In this document: in pieces, positions 37,688 to 46,147 of the stretch
Layout: the number at the start of each line of letters is the position of its first letter
Position numbering within the stretch: the stretch's first letter is position 1
Assembly: GCF_001553855.1 (NCBI RefSeq)
Contig: NZ_LQWV01000023.1
Span: forward strand, 93,566 to 157,565
DNA: 64,000 bases
Source of the DNA: Streptococcus gordonii
GTDB lineage: Bacteria > Bacillota > Bacilli > Lactobacillales > Streptococcaceae
Direction of reading: 5' to 3'
Made by a program: the position numbers and the translations under genes
Notes under the pieces: generated by a model
What the model was told of the DNA's origin: nothing
What the model saw: the letters and a program-made list of their open reading frames with translations, nothing else
The model's database searches: none

Positions 37688-37729
37688 ATGCTTTTTGAAG
37701 TTTATAAGAGATCTCGTTCACCATCTTAG
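37688..37729 (+). CDS. Short leader ORF (13 residues)
   Basis: ATG to TAG encodes MLFEVYKRSRSPS, preceded at good distance by AAGGAGAG. It follows an intrinsic terminator and precedes the adhesin gene by 45 bases. Short translated leaders regulate transfer operons by attenuation in Tn916. This could be a counterpart or simply a chance frame. Confidence 0.4.
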   Translation: MLFEVYKRSRSPS

Positions 37730-37774
37730 AATTGAGATATAAAAAATTTTTAAAAGAAAAAGGAGAAAAAATTA

Positions 37775-39538
37775 ATGTTAAAATTTCAAGATTTTAAGGC
37801 TTATGGTTCAATCCGTAAGACAAAAATAGCAGGGGCATGTGGAGTGATTATTGCGCTTGCTACGTTGGGTATTGTTTTTGGAAGCAATAACGTATCGGCT
37901 GATGAAGTAAAACCTACTACACCTGCAACTACAGAAGTTGCTAAACCGACAACTGAAACTGCTAAACCAGAAGCTAAGGCAGAAGAAACAGTAAAATCTG
38001 TTGAATCACCTAACCTTGATTCGGCTGTTGAAAAAGCTAAAAGTGTAGGTATCAATGTGACTGAAAAAGAAAAAGTTGGCTATGATACTGAAGCTGAAGC
38101 AAAAGAAGATGAAGCTAAGCAAACTAAAGATATTGATGAAAAAATTGCTGAAAAAGAGCAAAATATCAAAGAAATTAAAGAAGCTGAAACACAAAACAGT
38201 AAAATCAATGCAGACAATAAGTCTGCTATGGACAAAGCTGGATTGAAACATACAGGAGATTATCCGAAAGATAAGAAGACTGTTGATGGATACAATGCAC
38301 AAGCGATGAAAGAAAACGAAGCTAATGAAGCGAAGTTCAAAAAAGACAAGCTTGAAGCTGAAAAAATCAAAGCTAAAGACAAAGCCATCATGGAAAAAGT
38401 TGGCTTGAAATTTACTGGTAACTATGCGCAAGATCAAAAAGCTGTTGATGAATGGAATAAGGCTAACGCTGGTAAAGTCATTAAGTCAATTCAAACTGGT
38501 TTAACTGCAACTGCGAATACTACTTTTGAAGTTATTTCAGGTGGTTCTAAGGCTGTTGCTCCTGACTATACAGCTAATGTAATTCAAGGGTATGCTCGTA
38601 ACACTAACTTGGATGCTAACTTTAATAATGTGTTCCTTCTTGATGATAAGAGTGGAACAATTAAAATTAAGGTTAAAAACACTACTAATGGTGATGTCAC
38701 TTTAACATTTAGTGATATTACTCCATCTGCTGAATCAGGATTTGTCCGTTCTTACGTTGCTTTATGGGCAGGTGAAGATGGTGGTATTGGTTATGGTGTC
38801 TTTATCTCTGCTGGTGCTGGTGAAGCAAACGGTGGCGGTGGAGTTGATGGTCAAAGTGGCGGGGGTGCTTCAGGGGCTTACCGTAACGATCGTCAAGGCT
38901 GGGTGAAAAAGGTGACTGTTGGAGTTCTAACGGATTCAGATAACGTAAGTGAAGTGACTGTAAATGATGTTGACAGCAATCAAGTTATTGATGTGTCTAA
39001 CCTAGATGGTGCTAAAGTAACAACTGGTGCTAACATTTCACAAAGTGGTAACTCATTTACTGCGAATGATTCTGCGCAAAGTCAAAGTACAGCAGGTGTG
39101 CTTGATTCTAATGGTATTGGTTGGTCTTTTGCAAAAGGACAAAAGATTAACTTTACGTTCATTCATTCAAACACTTCTGATACTTCTTTTTCTATTGTAG
39201 GTGGTGTCTTTGGTCGTGCTTCTCAAAAAGAAGTGAAGCAAGAACCTATTTCTATTGAGAAATACAACGATCCAAAATACACTTCTAAGCCAATGGTTTC
39301 AATTAAGCCTTATGTGGCTGTTCCTAAAGAAAAACAAGTGGAAGTGGAATATCATAAAGCGTATGTTAAGGAAAAACCTGTAACTCCTGAAACACCTAAA
39401 ACACCTGAAAAACCAAAAGAACATAAACCTGAATTGCCAAATACTGGTACTGCCGAAAGTTCACTTGGATTTGCTGGTGTAGTTGGTGTGATGGCAACTA
39501 TGGTTGGTGTAGCTGGTTTTAAACGTAAAGAAGACTAA
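37775..39538 (+). CDS. LPXTG surface adhesin, antigen I/II-like
   Basis: A 587-residue wall-anchored protein. The signal has a YSIRK-like form (YGSIRKTKIAGACG) with cleavage near VSA-DEV. An alpha-helical charged stalk with two related repeats (AGLKHTGDYPKDKKTVDGYN and VGLKFTGNYAQDQKAVDEWN) runs from about residue 80 to 235. A beta-rich GbpC-like domain follows (TTFEVISGGSKAVAPDYTAN to VGGVFGRA). A Pro/Lys stretch leads to LPNTG, a membrane helix and a basic tail. On ICEs such proteins promote mating-pair aggregation. Host adhesion is also possible. Confidence 0.88.
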   Translation: MLKFQDFKAYGSIRKTKIAGACGVIIALATLGIVFGSNNVSADEVKPTTPATTEVAKPTTETAKPEAKAEETVKSVESPNLDSAVEKAKSVGINVTEKEKVGYDTEAEAKEDEAKQTKDIDEKIAEKEQNIKEIKEAETQNSKINADNKSAMDKAGLKHTGDYPKDKKTVDGYNAQAMKENEANEAKFKKDKLEAEKIKAKDKAIMEKVGLKFTGNYAQDQKAVDEWNKANAGKVIKSIQTGLTATANTTFEVISGGSKAVAPDYTANVIQGYARNTNLDANFNNVFLLDDKSGTIKIKVKNTTNGDVTLTFSDITPSAESGFVRSYVALWAGEDGGIGYGVFISAGAGEANGGGGVDGQSGGGASGAYRNDRQGWVKKVTVGVLTDSDNVSEVTVNDVDSNQVIDVSNLDGAKVTTGANISQSGNSFTANDSAQSQSTAGVLDSNGIGWSFAKGQKINFTFIHSNTSDTSFSIVGGVFGRASQKEVKQEPISIEKYNDPKYTSKPMVSIKPYVAVPKEKQVEVEYHKAYVKEKPVTPETPKTPEKPKEHKPELPNTGTAESSLGFAGVVGVMATMVGVAGFKRKED

Positions 39539-39571
39539 GGGCGATTAAAACAGGAAAATCGCCCTTTTTAA
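39539..39571 (+). terminator. Terminator after the adhesin gene
   Basis: GGGCGATT and AATCGCCC pair around about 10 bases, followed by TTTTT. Confidence 0.88.
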
Positions 39572-39608
39572 TTTTGAAAAATTTTAAAATAGAAAAGGAA
39601 AATATAAA

Positions 39609-39911
39609 ATGAAAATTGAAAACTTTAAATTTAATCCCGAAGCTATCGGGAAAGCTAACTATGTACGTTCTGAGAAGGCGCCAGCAATTATTGAAGGTAA
39701 GCCTTTTGAGGGAACACGACATATTGTGATGAATGGGAAACATGGTATGTTCTCTATTATCACTCCAAAAGATATGGCTACATATCAAGTAAATGAGGAA
39801 GTTGAAGCTATTGAACCAACTTTCTTAGAAGATTATGTTGAAGGGATAAATTTTTCAGCTTCAACAAACGTATTGGCTAAAGGACTTAAACGTGTAGGAG
39901 GTAACAAATAA
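39609..39911 (+). CDS. DUF961-like ICE protein (Tn916 Orf22/Orf23, YdcP type)
   Basis: A 100-residue protein placed where Tn916 has orf23/orf22 and ICEBs1 has ydcP, just before the coupling protein. Features such as FNPEAIGKANYVRSEKAP and LVLEDYVEGINF-like sequence near the C-terminus fit the DUF961 group, thought to help rolling-circle processing or substrate presentation. Its stop overlaps the next start by one base. The assignment rests on position as well as sequence. Confidence 0.68.
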   Translation: MKIENFKFNPEAIGKANYVRSEKAPAIIEGKPFEGTRHIVMNGKHGMFSIITPKDMATYQVNEEVEAIEPTFLEDYVEGINFSASTNVLAKGLKRVGGNK

Positions 39912-40357
39912 TGGCTAAAAACGGACTAGAGCTAGGAAATCGTGTAGAAATTTTTTCTAAGAAATATCGTATTTTGAATGACCTGTTATTGAATCCAAAG
40001 GAAGTTTTGGGAATTTGTAAGTTTATTAAAAATGAAGGAGCACAATTTGTAAATATTGATCTTGAAACAGGTGAAGGTGATTATGATGGTGTTGAAGTTC
40101 TTGTGTATTCGGAAGGACAGGAAGATACCGTATTCTTAAAGGTAACAGAACAATCAGCAGAAGAAATTGATGCTTTGAATCTTGGCTATCAAGAATCTAT
40201 TGATTTTGAAACTCTACTAGTTGCATATCATGGTATGAGAAAAGCTGATCGCAATCAAGTTGAGCCTAATAAGCACCGCTTCGTATTTGTGGTTGATAAG
40301 CTAAAGAAAGCTGCTACTAAATCTAAACAAGAACAGAAGCAAGAACATAAAGGATAA
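39911..40357 (+). CDS. ICE protein upstream of the coupling protein
   Basis: A 148-residue soluble protein in the second of the two small-gene positions before tcpA, equivalent to Tn916 orf22. The middle is acidic (ETGEGDYDGVEVLVYSEGQE) and the C-terminus is Lys/Gln-rich (KSKQEQKQEHKG). It overlaps the preceding gene and is 19 bases before tcpA. It may assist relaxosome assembly, but I cannot confirm a domain. Confidence 0.6.
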   Translation: MAKNGLELGNRVEIFSKKYRILNDLLLNPKEVLGICKFIKNEGAQFVNIDLETGEGDYDGVEVLVYSEGQEDTVFLKVTEQSAEEIDALNLGYQESIDFETLLVAYHGMRKADRNQVEPNKHRFVFVVDKLKKAATKSKQEQKQEHKG

Positions 40358-40376
40358 TAAATAAAGGAGAAAAGAT

Positions 40377-42122
40377 ATGGGTTTGTTTCCTGCGTACAGG
40401 GGAATCAAGATTAAGCCTTATATGGTGAATCTTAGATACTTTATCTTTTCTTTTTTCTTTTTGTTGTTTAGTCCTGTGCTTGTATTCTATGGTTATTTAA
40501 ACTTTGAAAAAGTAAAAAGTTTAGATATACCAGCTATTGTTATTTTTGTGATCCTGCTTCTAGTATTTATTGGTTTGAGTATTTATTTAACGTGGTTTTC
40601 ACAAGAAAGAATATTCTTATTCCAAAAGTTAGAAAGATTATCAAAACTAGCTTTCTTTTTGAAGGAAAATGGATATACTTACACAAAGAAAGTAAAGCGT
40701 GAATCAGGTACTATTGATAAAGTGGTGTTTCCTGCTGTTTACATGAAACAGAATCGCTATGATCTTGATGTAGCCTTTAAAATGGCTGGTAACAAGTTTC
40801 AAGAGAAATTCAAGAAGATTGGTAGTGAGTTAGAAACAACTTTCTTTATGGACTTTATGGAAGTTCAGGACGATATAAAGTTCAAAACTTACAAACTAGC
40901 CTATTCTGCGTTCTTGAATCGAATTAAGGTAACTGATGTCAACTATACTGATAAGGGTATTCAACTGATGAAGAATCTCTATTGGAATCCTGTTGATGAT
41001 CCTCATTTGCTAGTAGTCGGTGGTACTGGTGGTGGTAAGACTGTTCTATTAAGAACATTGATTCGTGCTTTGGCAAAAGAAGGTGTAATAGATATTGGTG
41101 ATCCAAAACAAGCTGACTTTGTAACAATGGCAGAACAGAAGGCTTTTGAAGGGCGAATTTCATATAATGCAGAAGATATAGTAGCTATGATCGAGCGTGG
41201 AGTAGATATTATGTTTGCTCGTTATGCCTATATTCGTCAAAAACGAGCAGAAAATGGCGATAAGGATATGAAGAAGTATTATGAGTACGGTTTAGAGCCT
41301 TATTTCCTAGTCTGTGATGAATACAATGCCTTGTGCGCTATGCTAGACTTTCAAACTAGACAGCGCTTAGATAATGCTATGGGTCAATTCTTGCTTCTTG
41401 GAAGGCAAGCTGGCTGTTTCGGTATAATAGCTATGCAGAAGCCTGCAAGAGAAGATTTAGGTTCAAAATTACAAGCTAACATTAACTTTCGTATTTCTGT
41501 TGGTCGATTGGACGAGATCAGTTATGATTTAGCCTTTGGTGAAGTCAATAGGAATAAAGAATTTAAGTATGTGAAGTTTGTAGGTGGTAAGCGTGTTTAT
41601 GGTCGAGGTTATGCTTGTGTTTATGGAGAAGTAGCAAGGGAATTTTATTCACCGTTGCTTGAAAAGAAATTCTCTTTCTATGATGAATATGTGAAGATTG
41701 AAAGACGAGAAAATCCTTTTAATCCTTTAGAAAATCCTGAAGCTGTTCTTTCTGATGAAGAAAAACAAGCTTTACAGGAAGAAATGCAAGCTAAAGAAGA
41801 ACTTGAAAAAGGAACAGTTAAAAAAGCTAGTCCTGAATTGGTTCAAGAATTGACGGCTAGTAAACAGAAAGAAGATGTAGAAAATGATGATCCTGAAGGT
41901 GTCTATCTATCAGACTTTGCTTTAGAAAAAGGTATTCGTTCGAATATTTTGAGAAATGTTATTCAAAAAATAGAAGAACAGGATACTTATTCATTTGAGC
42001 GTAAAGAAGGTAAAATCCTTTTAGATAAAGATTCAGAGGAATTACTTTCAAAAATGATAGATGATAGAGAAGAATCTAATAAAAGTTGGAGTGAGTTAGT
42101 TTCCAAATACTTTGGAGATTAA
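40377..42122 (+). CDS. TcpA-type coupling protein (FtsK/SpoIIIE ATPase)
   Basis: The type IV coupling protein that links the relaxosome to the conjugation channel, equivalent to Tn916 Orf21 and ICEBs1 ConQ. The 581-residue protein has two N-terminal membrane helices. The Walker A is VVGGTGGGKTVLLRTLIRAL near residue 220, with IDIGDPKQADFV and the Walker B region PYFLVCDEYNALCAM. The last 90 residues (VYLSDFALEKGIRSNILRNV) look like an added winged helix, perhaps for oriT recognition. Confidence 0.92.
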   Translation: MGLFPAYRGIKIKPYMVNLRYFIFSFFFLLFSPVLVFYGYLNFEKVKSLDIPAIVIFVILLLVFIGLSIYLTWFSQERIFLFQKLERLSKLAFFLKENGYTYTKKVKRESGTIDKVVFPAVYMKQNRYDLDVAFKMAGNKFQEKFKKIGSELETTFFMDFMEVQDDIKFKTYKLAYSAFLNRIKVTDVNYTDKGIQLMKNLYWNPVDDPHLLVVGGTGGGKTVLLRTLIRALAKEGVIDIGDPKQADFVTMAEQKAFEGRISYNAEDIVAMIERGVDIMFARYAYIRQKRAENGDKDMKKYYEYGLEPYFLVCDEYNALCAMLDFQTRQRLDNAMGQFLLLGRQAGCFGIIAMQKPAREDLGSKLQANINFRISVGRLDEISYDLAFGEVNRNKEFKYVKFVGGKRVYGRGYACVYGEVAREFYSPLLEKKFSFYDEYVKIERRENPFNPLENPEAVLSDEEKQALQEEMQAKEELEKGTVKKASPELVQELTASKQKEDVENDDPEGVYLSDFALEKGIRSNILRNVIQKIEEQDTYSFERKEGKILLDKDSEELLSKMIDDREESNKSWSELVSKYFGD

Positions 42123-42155
42123 CCTTTCCTTCGCTTTTTATTAGAATAGTGTTGC

Positions 42156-42179
42156 TGCCCCTTTTTAGGGGCATTTTTT
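42156..42179 (+). terminator. Terminator after tcpA
   Basis: TGCCCC-TTTTTA-GGGGCA plus six T. Confidence 0.85.
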
Positions 42180-42185
42180 ATTAAG

Positions 42186-42276
42186 TATAGTCCAGCTAAA
42201 AATGTAGGTGCAAAGCAGGGGTGAAGCCGTAGGCGAACCCATGCACCGCACCGACCGCATTTTTGGCTGGACTATA
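42186..42276. repeat. Large nested inverted repeat (possible single-strand origin)
   Basis: TATAGTCCAGCTAAAAATG (42186-42204) pairs with CATTTTTGGCTGGACTATA (42258-42276) with one mismatch. It encloses GGTGCA/TGCACC and GGGT/ACCC. Such extended single-strand folds resemble single-strand origins of rolling-circle elements or the structured part of an oriT. Confidence 0.65.
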
Positions 42277-42283
42277 TTTATTA

Positions 42284-42307
42284 ACCCACCTATTCTAATA
42301 GGTGGGT
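42284..42307. other. Candidate oriT nic region
   Basis: ACCCACCTATT-CT-AATAGGTGGGT is a perfect 11-bp inverted repeat with a CTAA centre, 112 bases before the relaxase gene. As I recall, the oriT sites of Tn916 and ICEBs1 have a similar G/C-run palindrome around CTAAC and lie in the same place. Confidence 0.65.
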
Positions 42308-42418
42308 AACAAAAGTTACAAAATGCACTTTACGCTTAGAGCGACAAGATTTGAAGGTGTGTCCCTTTCGTGTTTTTTTGTGTCCCTTTTGGTGAAAAAA
42401 TGGAGTTTTAAAGGAGAA

Positions 42419-43648
42419 ATGGAAGGAAAAGAGTTAAAAGATTTTAGAAAAGAACGAAAAATGACAAGAAAAGAGTTATCAATTAAGACTGGTGTTCCTG
42501 TTTCTACTATAAAAGCTTATGAAAATGGATATAGAACGTTGAAGAAGGAAGATTTTTTAGAAATAAAAAATCACTTTATTTTAAAAAGGTGTGATAAAGA
42601 ATTAACAAGATATATGATTGACTATTTTAGATTTACGCTTCATAAGGAAAGTGATGTTTACTATGTAGCTAAAGAATTTTTTGGCTTTGATGTTATGCTA
42701 AATCCTGAAACAACTTCATTTATGAAATATGAATTGTTGTATCGTTATGGTGATATTTGGTTTTTTGGTTTTAATTCATCTTTTAGTGAGAATGGAGAAG
42801 AAAAAAATAGAATTACAGTACAATTAAGTGGTCAAGGGTGTAGGCAGTTAGAATTGTATCTTGAAAATGAAAATATAACATGGATAGACTTTATACAAAG
42901 GCTTGAAAAAAAGTATGGAGAAAATTTTAGTGTTACTAGAATAGATATTGCAGTTGATGAAATGGCTATGGAAGATACGAAAGAAAATTTTGATTTATCT
43001 TCACTAGTAACAAGGTATTATAATCAAGATATTGTTTCACCTTATTTAAAGAGTTTTTCATTTATTGGTGGTGGTGGATTTGATTTTGAGAATCCACTAG
43101 AAACAGAGAATAGACAAGGTTTATCAATTTATCTTGGTAGTCGTCAGTCTGAAATGTATTTTAACTTCTATGAAAAGAGATATGAGATAGCAAAGAAAGA
43201 AGGTATAAGTGTATCGGATAGTGTAAGGTTGTTTAGAATATGGAATCGTTATGAAGTTCGCTTTTCACAAGGGAAGGCAAGATCATTTGTTTCAGAAATT
43301 TTAGCTGGTTCTGATATTGCTGAATTAACACGGTCTATATTTCAAGGGGCGATTCAAATTTATGATGGAATTGATGAACATGGTTTTAGGAAGTTTGATA
43401 GTAAATGGCAGCGACTTTTTGGAAATAATGAAGCAGTAAGATTGTCAGTGAGTCCTGAGCCTTATTCAGTTGAAAGAACAATTAGATGGCTTGTAGAAAG
43501 AGTTTCGAATTCATTGTTGTTTGTGACTGAAATTGATCGTTTGTTCATGCAAGAAAACATGAAGAAAATAATGGAATCTGGAGAGATAACTCCAAGACAA
43601 AGAAAACAACTCGAAATTCTACAAAGTCAGTTAGGAAGGGTAGAATGA
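42419..43648 (+). CDS. Relaxase / replication initiator, Rep_trans (MobT) family
   Basis: The DNA-nicking enzyme that starts transfer and rolling-circle replication, equivalent to Tn916 Orf20 and ICEBs1 NicK. The 410-residue protein has an N-terminal XRE-like helix-turn-helix (LKDFRKERKMTRKELSIKTG) and a Rep_trans domain with VTRIDIAVDEMAME, whose acidic residues bind metal. IYLGSRQSEMYFNFYEKRYE carries the probable catalytic Tyr region. The ATG at 42419 is chosen for AAGGAG. A GTG at 42302 would read through the oriT palindrome. The next gene overlaps by four bases. Confidence 0.9.
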   Translation: MEGKELKDFRKERKMTRKELSIKTGVPVSTIKAYENGYRTLKKEDFLEIKNHFILKRCDKELTRYMIDYFRFTLHKESDVYYVAKEFFGFDVMLNPETTSFMKYELLYRYGDIWFFGFNSSFSENGEEKNRITVQLSGQGCRQLELYLENENITWIDFIQRLEKKYGENFSVTRIDIAVDEMAMEDTKENFDLSSLVTRYYNQDIVSPYLKSFSFIGGGGFDFENPLETENRQGLSIYLGSRQSEMYFNFYEKRYEIAKKEGISVSDSVRLFRIWNRYEVRFSQGKARSFVSEILAGSDIAELTRSIFQGAIQIYDGIDEHGFRKFDSKWQRLFGNNEAVRLSVSPEPYSVERTIRWLVERVSNSLLFVTEIDRLFMQENMKKIMESGEITPRQRKQLEILQSQLGRVE

Positions 43649-43965
43649 TTGAATATAGACAAATTGAAAAAATTGTATATCTTATTCCTGCAAGAAATTT
43701 TTATGATGGTTTGACTGATAGTAAGATAGCTAGAGATTATCAAAATTATATTGAGTTTCAATCACAAAAATATAATCAGACTAAAAAAAGAGAAGATTGG
43801 TATGAATTGAAGCGTTTGATTGATGAATACGAATCATACCTAGCTGGTCAGATAGATGTTAAAAGGAAATTGTTATGGTTTGGTTTGTTAAGAAGGAACA
43901 AAGAAGAAATGGAAGCTGAATGTTTAAATTTGATTCAACGATTTCATTTAGAAAGATGGGTTTGA
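43645..43965 (+). CDS. Hypothetical ICE protein, 106 residues
   Basis: I do not recognise a named family. It is a basic, Tyr-rich, mostly helical soluble protein (DSKIARDYQNYIEFQSQKYN, KKREDWYELKRLIDEYESYL). Its start overlaps the relaxase stop (ATGA), so the two are coupled. That placement suggests an accessory to the relaxase or to rolling-circle replication. Confidence 0.6.
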   Translation: MIEYRQIEKIVYLIPARNFYDGLTDSKIARDYQNYIEFQSQKYNQTKKREDWYELKRLIDEYESYLAGQIDVKRKLLWFGLLRRNKEEMEAECLNLIQRFHLERWV

Positions 43966-44129
43966 TGATGGGGATTATAAGAGGAATATTTAAGTTCATA
44001 CATTATTTGATTTTAAATTCTATTGTAGGATTGGTTATGTCGCTGTTAGCGTATGTTTTGATAGGGAATGTTAAATTCTCTATTTTGTTATTTCTGATGT
44101 TTTTTGTAGGTGGTTTATTTGTTGAATGA
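43956..44129 (+). CDS. Small membrane protein of the transfer module
   Basis: A protein of about 57 residues with two hydrophobic helices (FIHYLILNSIVGLVMSLLAY and FSILLFLMFFVGGLFVE). Possible starts lie at 43956, 43965 and 43968, all overlapping or abutting the previous stop. No function is known. Short bitopic proteins of this sort occur in Tn916-like modules between the relaxase and ArdA genes. Confidence 0.5.
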   Translation: MGLMMGIIRGIFKFIHYLILNSIVGLVMSLLAYVLIGNVKFSILLFLMFFVGGLFVE

Positions 44130-44226
44130 AAAGGAAGGTTTTTATGGAGTGAAAATTAAGAAGCGTTCTCCTGCATGATAGCTGGAAAAAATAAAAGCTA
44201 AAAAAATATGAAAAGAGGTATAAAAA

Positions 44227-44499
44227 ATGGCTTTAAGTGGAAAAGATAAACAAGTTATTGAGTTGGCATTGGAACTTGGTAAGAAATTGAAGGATCAAGA
44301 GTTTAAGCAAGCATGGACTTTTGCTGGTGAGTTAAGTGCGCTTCTTAAAAATACTGATGATTTGAGCCTTCCATATCAAGTGATTGAATGTATCAAGAAA
44401 GATGTATCAAGTTACTATTCTATGAATCAGGAATATAACAAGGTAACGAATCGTGCGTTTGCGATTGGCTCTAGCTTTGAGCGTTCAGCTTCAATTTAA
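44227..44499 (+). CDS. Hypothetical ICE protein, 90 residues
   Basis: A small helical soluble protein (SGKDKQVIELALELGKKLKD, QAWTFAGELSALLKNTDD). It has a good AAAGAGG ribosome site and its own terminator directly after the stop (44510). No family is recognised. Its independent terminator suggests a more abundant product than its neighbours. Confidence 0.6.
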   Translation: MALSGKDKQVIELALELGKKLKDQEFKQAWTFAGELSALLKNTDDLSLPYQVIECIKKDVSSYYSMNQEYNKVTNRAFAIGSSFERSASI

Positions 44500-44509
44500 T
44501 TAGACTGTG

Positions 44510-44537
44510 AAGGAAGTCAAGTTTGGCTTCCTTTTTT
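44510..44537 (+). terminator. Terminator after the 90-residue ICE gene
   Basis: AAGGAAG and CTTCCTT pair around about 10 bases, followed by six T. Confidence 0.8.
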
Positions 44538-44554
44538 GTTTGGAAGGAGAAATA

Positions 44555-44923
44555 ATGAGTATTAAAGTTATTTATGATAGCTATTCTGATGTTTGTAAAG
44601 ATTATGCTTATGGGAAAAAATTTCTTGACGAGCCTGATATTGTTATTGAAAAGTTAAATGAACATTTTGATGGAGTTGAATTTGGTCAGTATGATGGTTG
44701 TAATCCTGATAATGTTTATATCAATTCATTTACTGAAGTTGATACAAAAGAAGCACTAATTGATTTTGCTGGAATTTTGGATCATGGAGAATATGAGCAG
44801 TTAATGAATGAAGATCGTTTATCTGATTATGTAGAAGAAAATGAAGATGAAATTGTTAGTCGCTTAGAAGATTCTTATACTTTTCTTGCTCATGAAGGCG
44901 ATAGCTGGTATTTTTTGCAATAA
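44555..44923 (+). CDS. Acidic hypothetical protein, possibly antirestriction-like
   Basis: A 122-residue, very acidic protein (VEENEDEIVSRLEDSYTFLA, LDHGEYEQLMNEDRLSDY). It starts at the ATG at 44555 after GGAAGGAG, since the longer frame begins inside the upstream terminator. It opens a run of five small genes that include ArdA-like proteins. The charge would fit a DNA-mimic inhibitor, but no ArdA motif is obvious. Confidence 0.55.
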   Translation: MSIKVIYDSYSDVCKDYAYGKKFLDEPDIVIEKLNEHFDGVEFGQYDGCNPDNVYINSFTEVDTKEALIDFAGILDHGEYEQLMNEDRLSDYVEENEDEIVSRLEDSYTFLAHEGDSWYFLQ

Positions 44924-44942
44924 AGAATAGCTGGTATAGAAT

Positions 44943-45155
44943 ATGGCTTCAAGAGTTTTAATTAAGAATCCCAAAAATGGAAGGCAGGCTTGGTTTAGCT
45001 TGCCTTTATATTTTGGAAAATTGTCTGTGATTGGTTTGAGTGGTTCTTATGATGATCAAATTGAAATTGTTGATTATGAGGGTACTTCATTCATTGGATA
45101 TGGTTTATTTACTGTTGCTGATTTGGAACAGTTAAATAAGCAGGTAGAAGGTTAG
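44943..45155 (+). CDS. Short ArdA N-domain-like protein, 70 residues
   Basis: The sequence resembles the first domain of ArdA proteins: a beta-rich start (RQAWFSLPLYFGKLSVIGLS), then DQIEIVDYEGTSFIG and a final ADLEQLNKQVE, which parallels the sIeeLN segment of ArdA. The ribosome site is weak, and it follows the previous stop by 19 bases. It may be a degenerate duplicate of the ArdA-like genes that follow. Confidence 0.5.
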   Translation: MASRVLIKNPKNGRQAWFSLPLYFGKLSVIGLSGSYDDQIEIVDYEGTSFIGYGLFTVADLEQLNKQVEG

Positions 45156-45172
45156 TAAAGGAAGGTGAAAAA

Positions 45173-45652
45173 ATGGAATTAACAGCTTTAATTATGGATA
45201 ATCGGTCAAAGAAGGCGAAACAATTTTCATTGCCTGTTACTCCTGAATATATCGCTTCTGAATTTGGATATGATAAAGAGGATATACTCTTTACGATTCA
45301 ATCTATTGAAGAATTACCTAAACTGAAGGTGGAAGGTGCTACGTTATCAGATGTAAATAAACTTGCTAAAAATTTAGAGTTTGTTTACGAAGAAAAGGTC
45401 TTAACGTATATTGAATTGGGAAATACTGAACTATCAGATTTGTTGAATTTTGAATTTTTGGATTGTGCATTATATCCTGAAATTCATAACGATCTTCAGT
45501 TAGGAATGTATTTAGTTAAGGAAAATGGTTTTAATTTAGCCTTATTTCTAAAATATTTGGACTATGAAAAGTATGGTCATGATGTTCGTTTAGAAGAAGG
45601 TGGTAGCTTTACTGATAGAGGTTATTTTTTACCTAAAGCAGATAGGCTTTAA
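45173..45652 (+). CDS. ArdA-like antirestriction protein, first copy
   Basis: A 159-residue acidic protein in the position of Tn916 orf18 (ardA). ArdA proteins mimic bent B-form DNA and occupy type I restriction enzymes, which protects incoming DNA. The C-terminus YLDYEKYGHDVRLEEGGSFT is typical of the family, as is the central DCALYPEIHNDLQLGMYLVK. It is paralogous to the next gene. The GAAGGTG ribosome site is shared in form with its neighbour. Confidence 0.75.
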   Translation: MELTALIMDNRSKKAKQFSLPVTPEYIASEFGYDKEDILFTIQSIEELPKLKVEGATLSDVNKLAKNLEFVYEEKVLTYIELGNTELSDLLNFEFLDCALYPEIHNDLQLGMYLVKENGFNLALFLKYLDYEKYGHDVRLEEGGSFTDRGYFLPKADRL

Positions 45653-45679
45653 GAATCATAGGAAGGTGAAAACAAAAAA

Positions 45680-46147
45680 ATGGATTTAATGGCTTTGGTT
45701 GTTTATAAAGGAATCGCTCGTCGTGTCCTGCTTCCAATTTCTAGTGAAGAAGTAGCTGAACGATTTGGCTATGAAGGTGAAGAAATTGAGGTTACGTTTG
45801 ATTCGATTGAGGGATTGCCTGATTTAGATTGTGAACGCTTGAATTTGGATTTAGCGAATGAACTTGCTGAAAATTTAGAAGATGTAGATGAAGATATTGT
45901 TTTATCATTCATTGAATCAGATAGCTCTGATCCGAAGGCTTTAGCAAATGCTGAATTTGATGATTGCTGGTTATATCCTGATGTTGCAACTGATAGAGAT
46001 TTAGGTCAATATGTTGTAGAAGAATTGGGTGTTGAATTGTCAAGGGAACAATTAGAACGCTATTTAGACTATGAAAAGTATGGTCGTGATGTTCGCCTAT
46101 CAGAAGGTGGTAGCTTTGTTGATAAAGGTTACTTTGTATCAAGATGA
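45680..46147 (+). CDS. ArdA-like antirestriction protein, second copy
   Basis: A 155-residue paralogue of the preceding protein with the same YLDYEKYGRDVRLSEGGSFV end and LADVxxD/DLGQYVVEELG-type middle. I count 40 acidic against 14 basic residues, the strong negative charge expected of a DNA mimic. Its stop overlaps the next start by four bases. Tandem ArdA copies may widen the range of restriction systems that are blocked. Confidence 0.75.
   Translation: MDLMALVVYKGIARRVLLPISSEEVAERFGYEGEEIEVTFDSIEGLPDLDCERLNLDLANELAENLEDVDEDIVLSFIESDSSDPKALANAEFDDCWLYPDVATDRDLGQYVVEELGVELSREQLERYLDYEKYGRDVRLSEGGSFVDKGYFVSR

Noticed and set aside
42302..42418. N-terminal extension of the relaxase from a GTG inside the palindrome
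   Set aside because: No ribosome site supports it, and it would translate the oriT arm. The ATG at 42419 has AAGGAG and starts the HTH domain.
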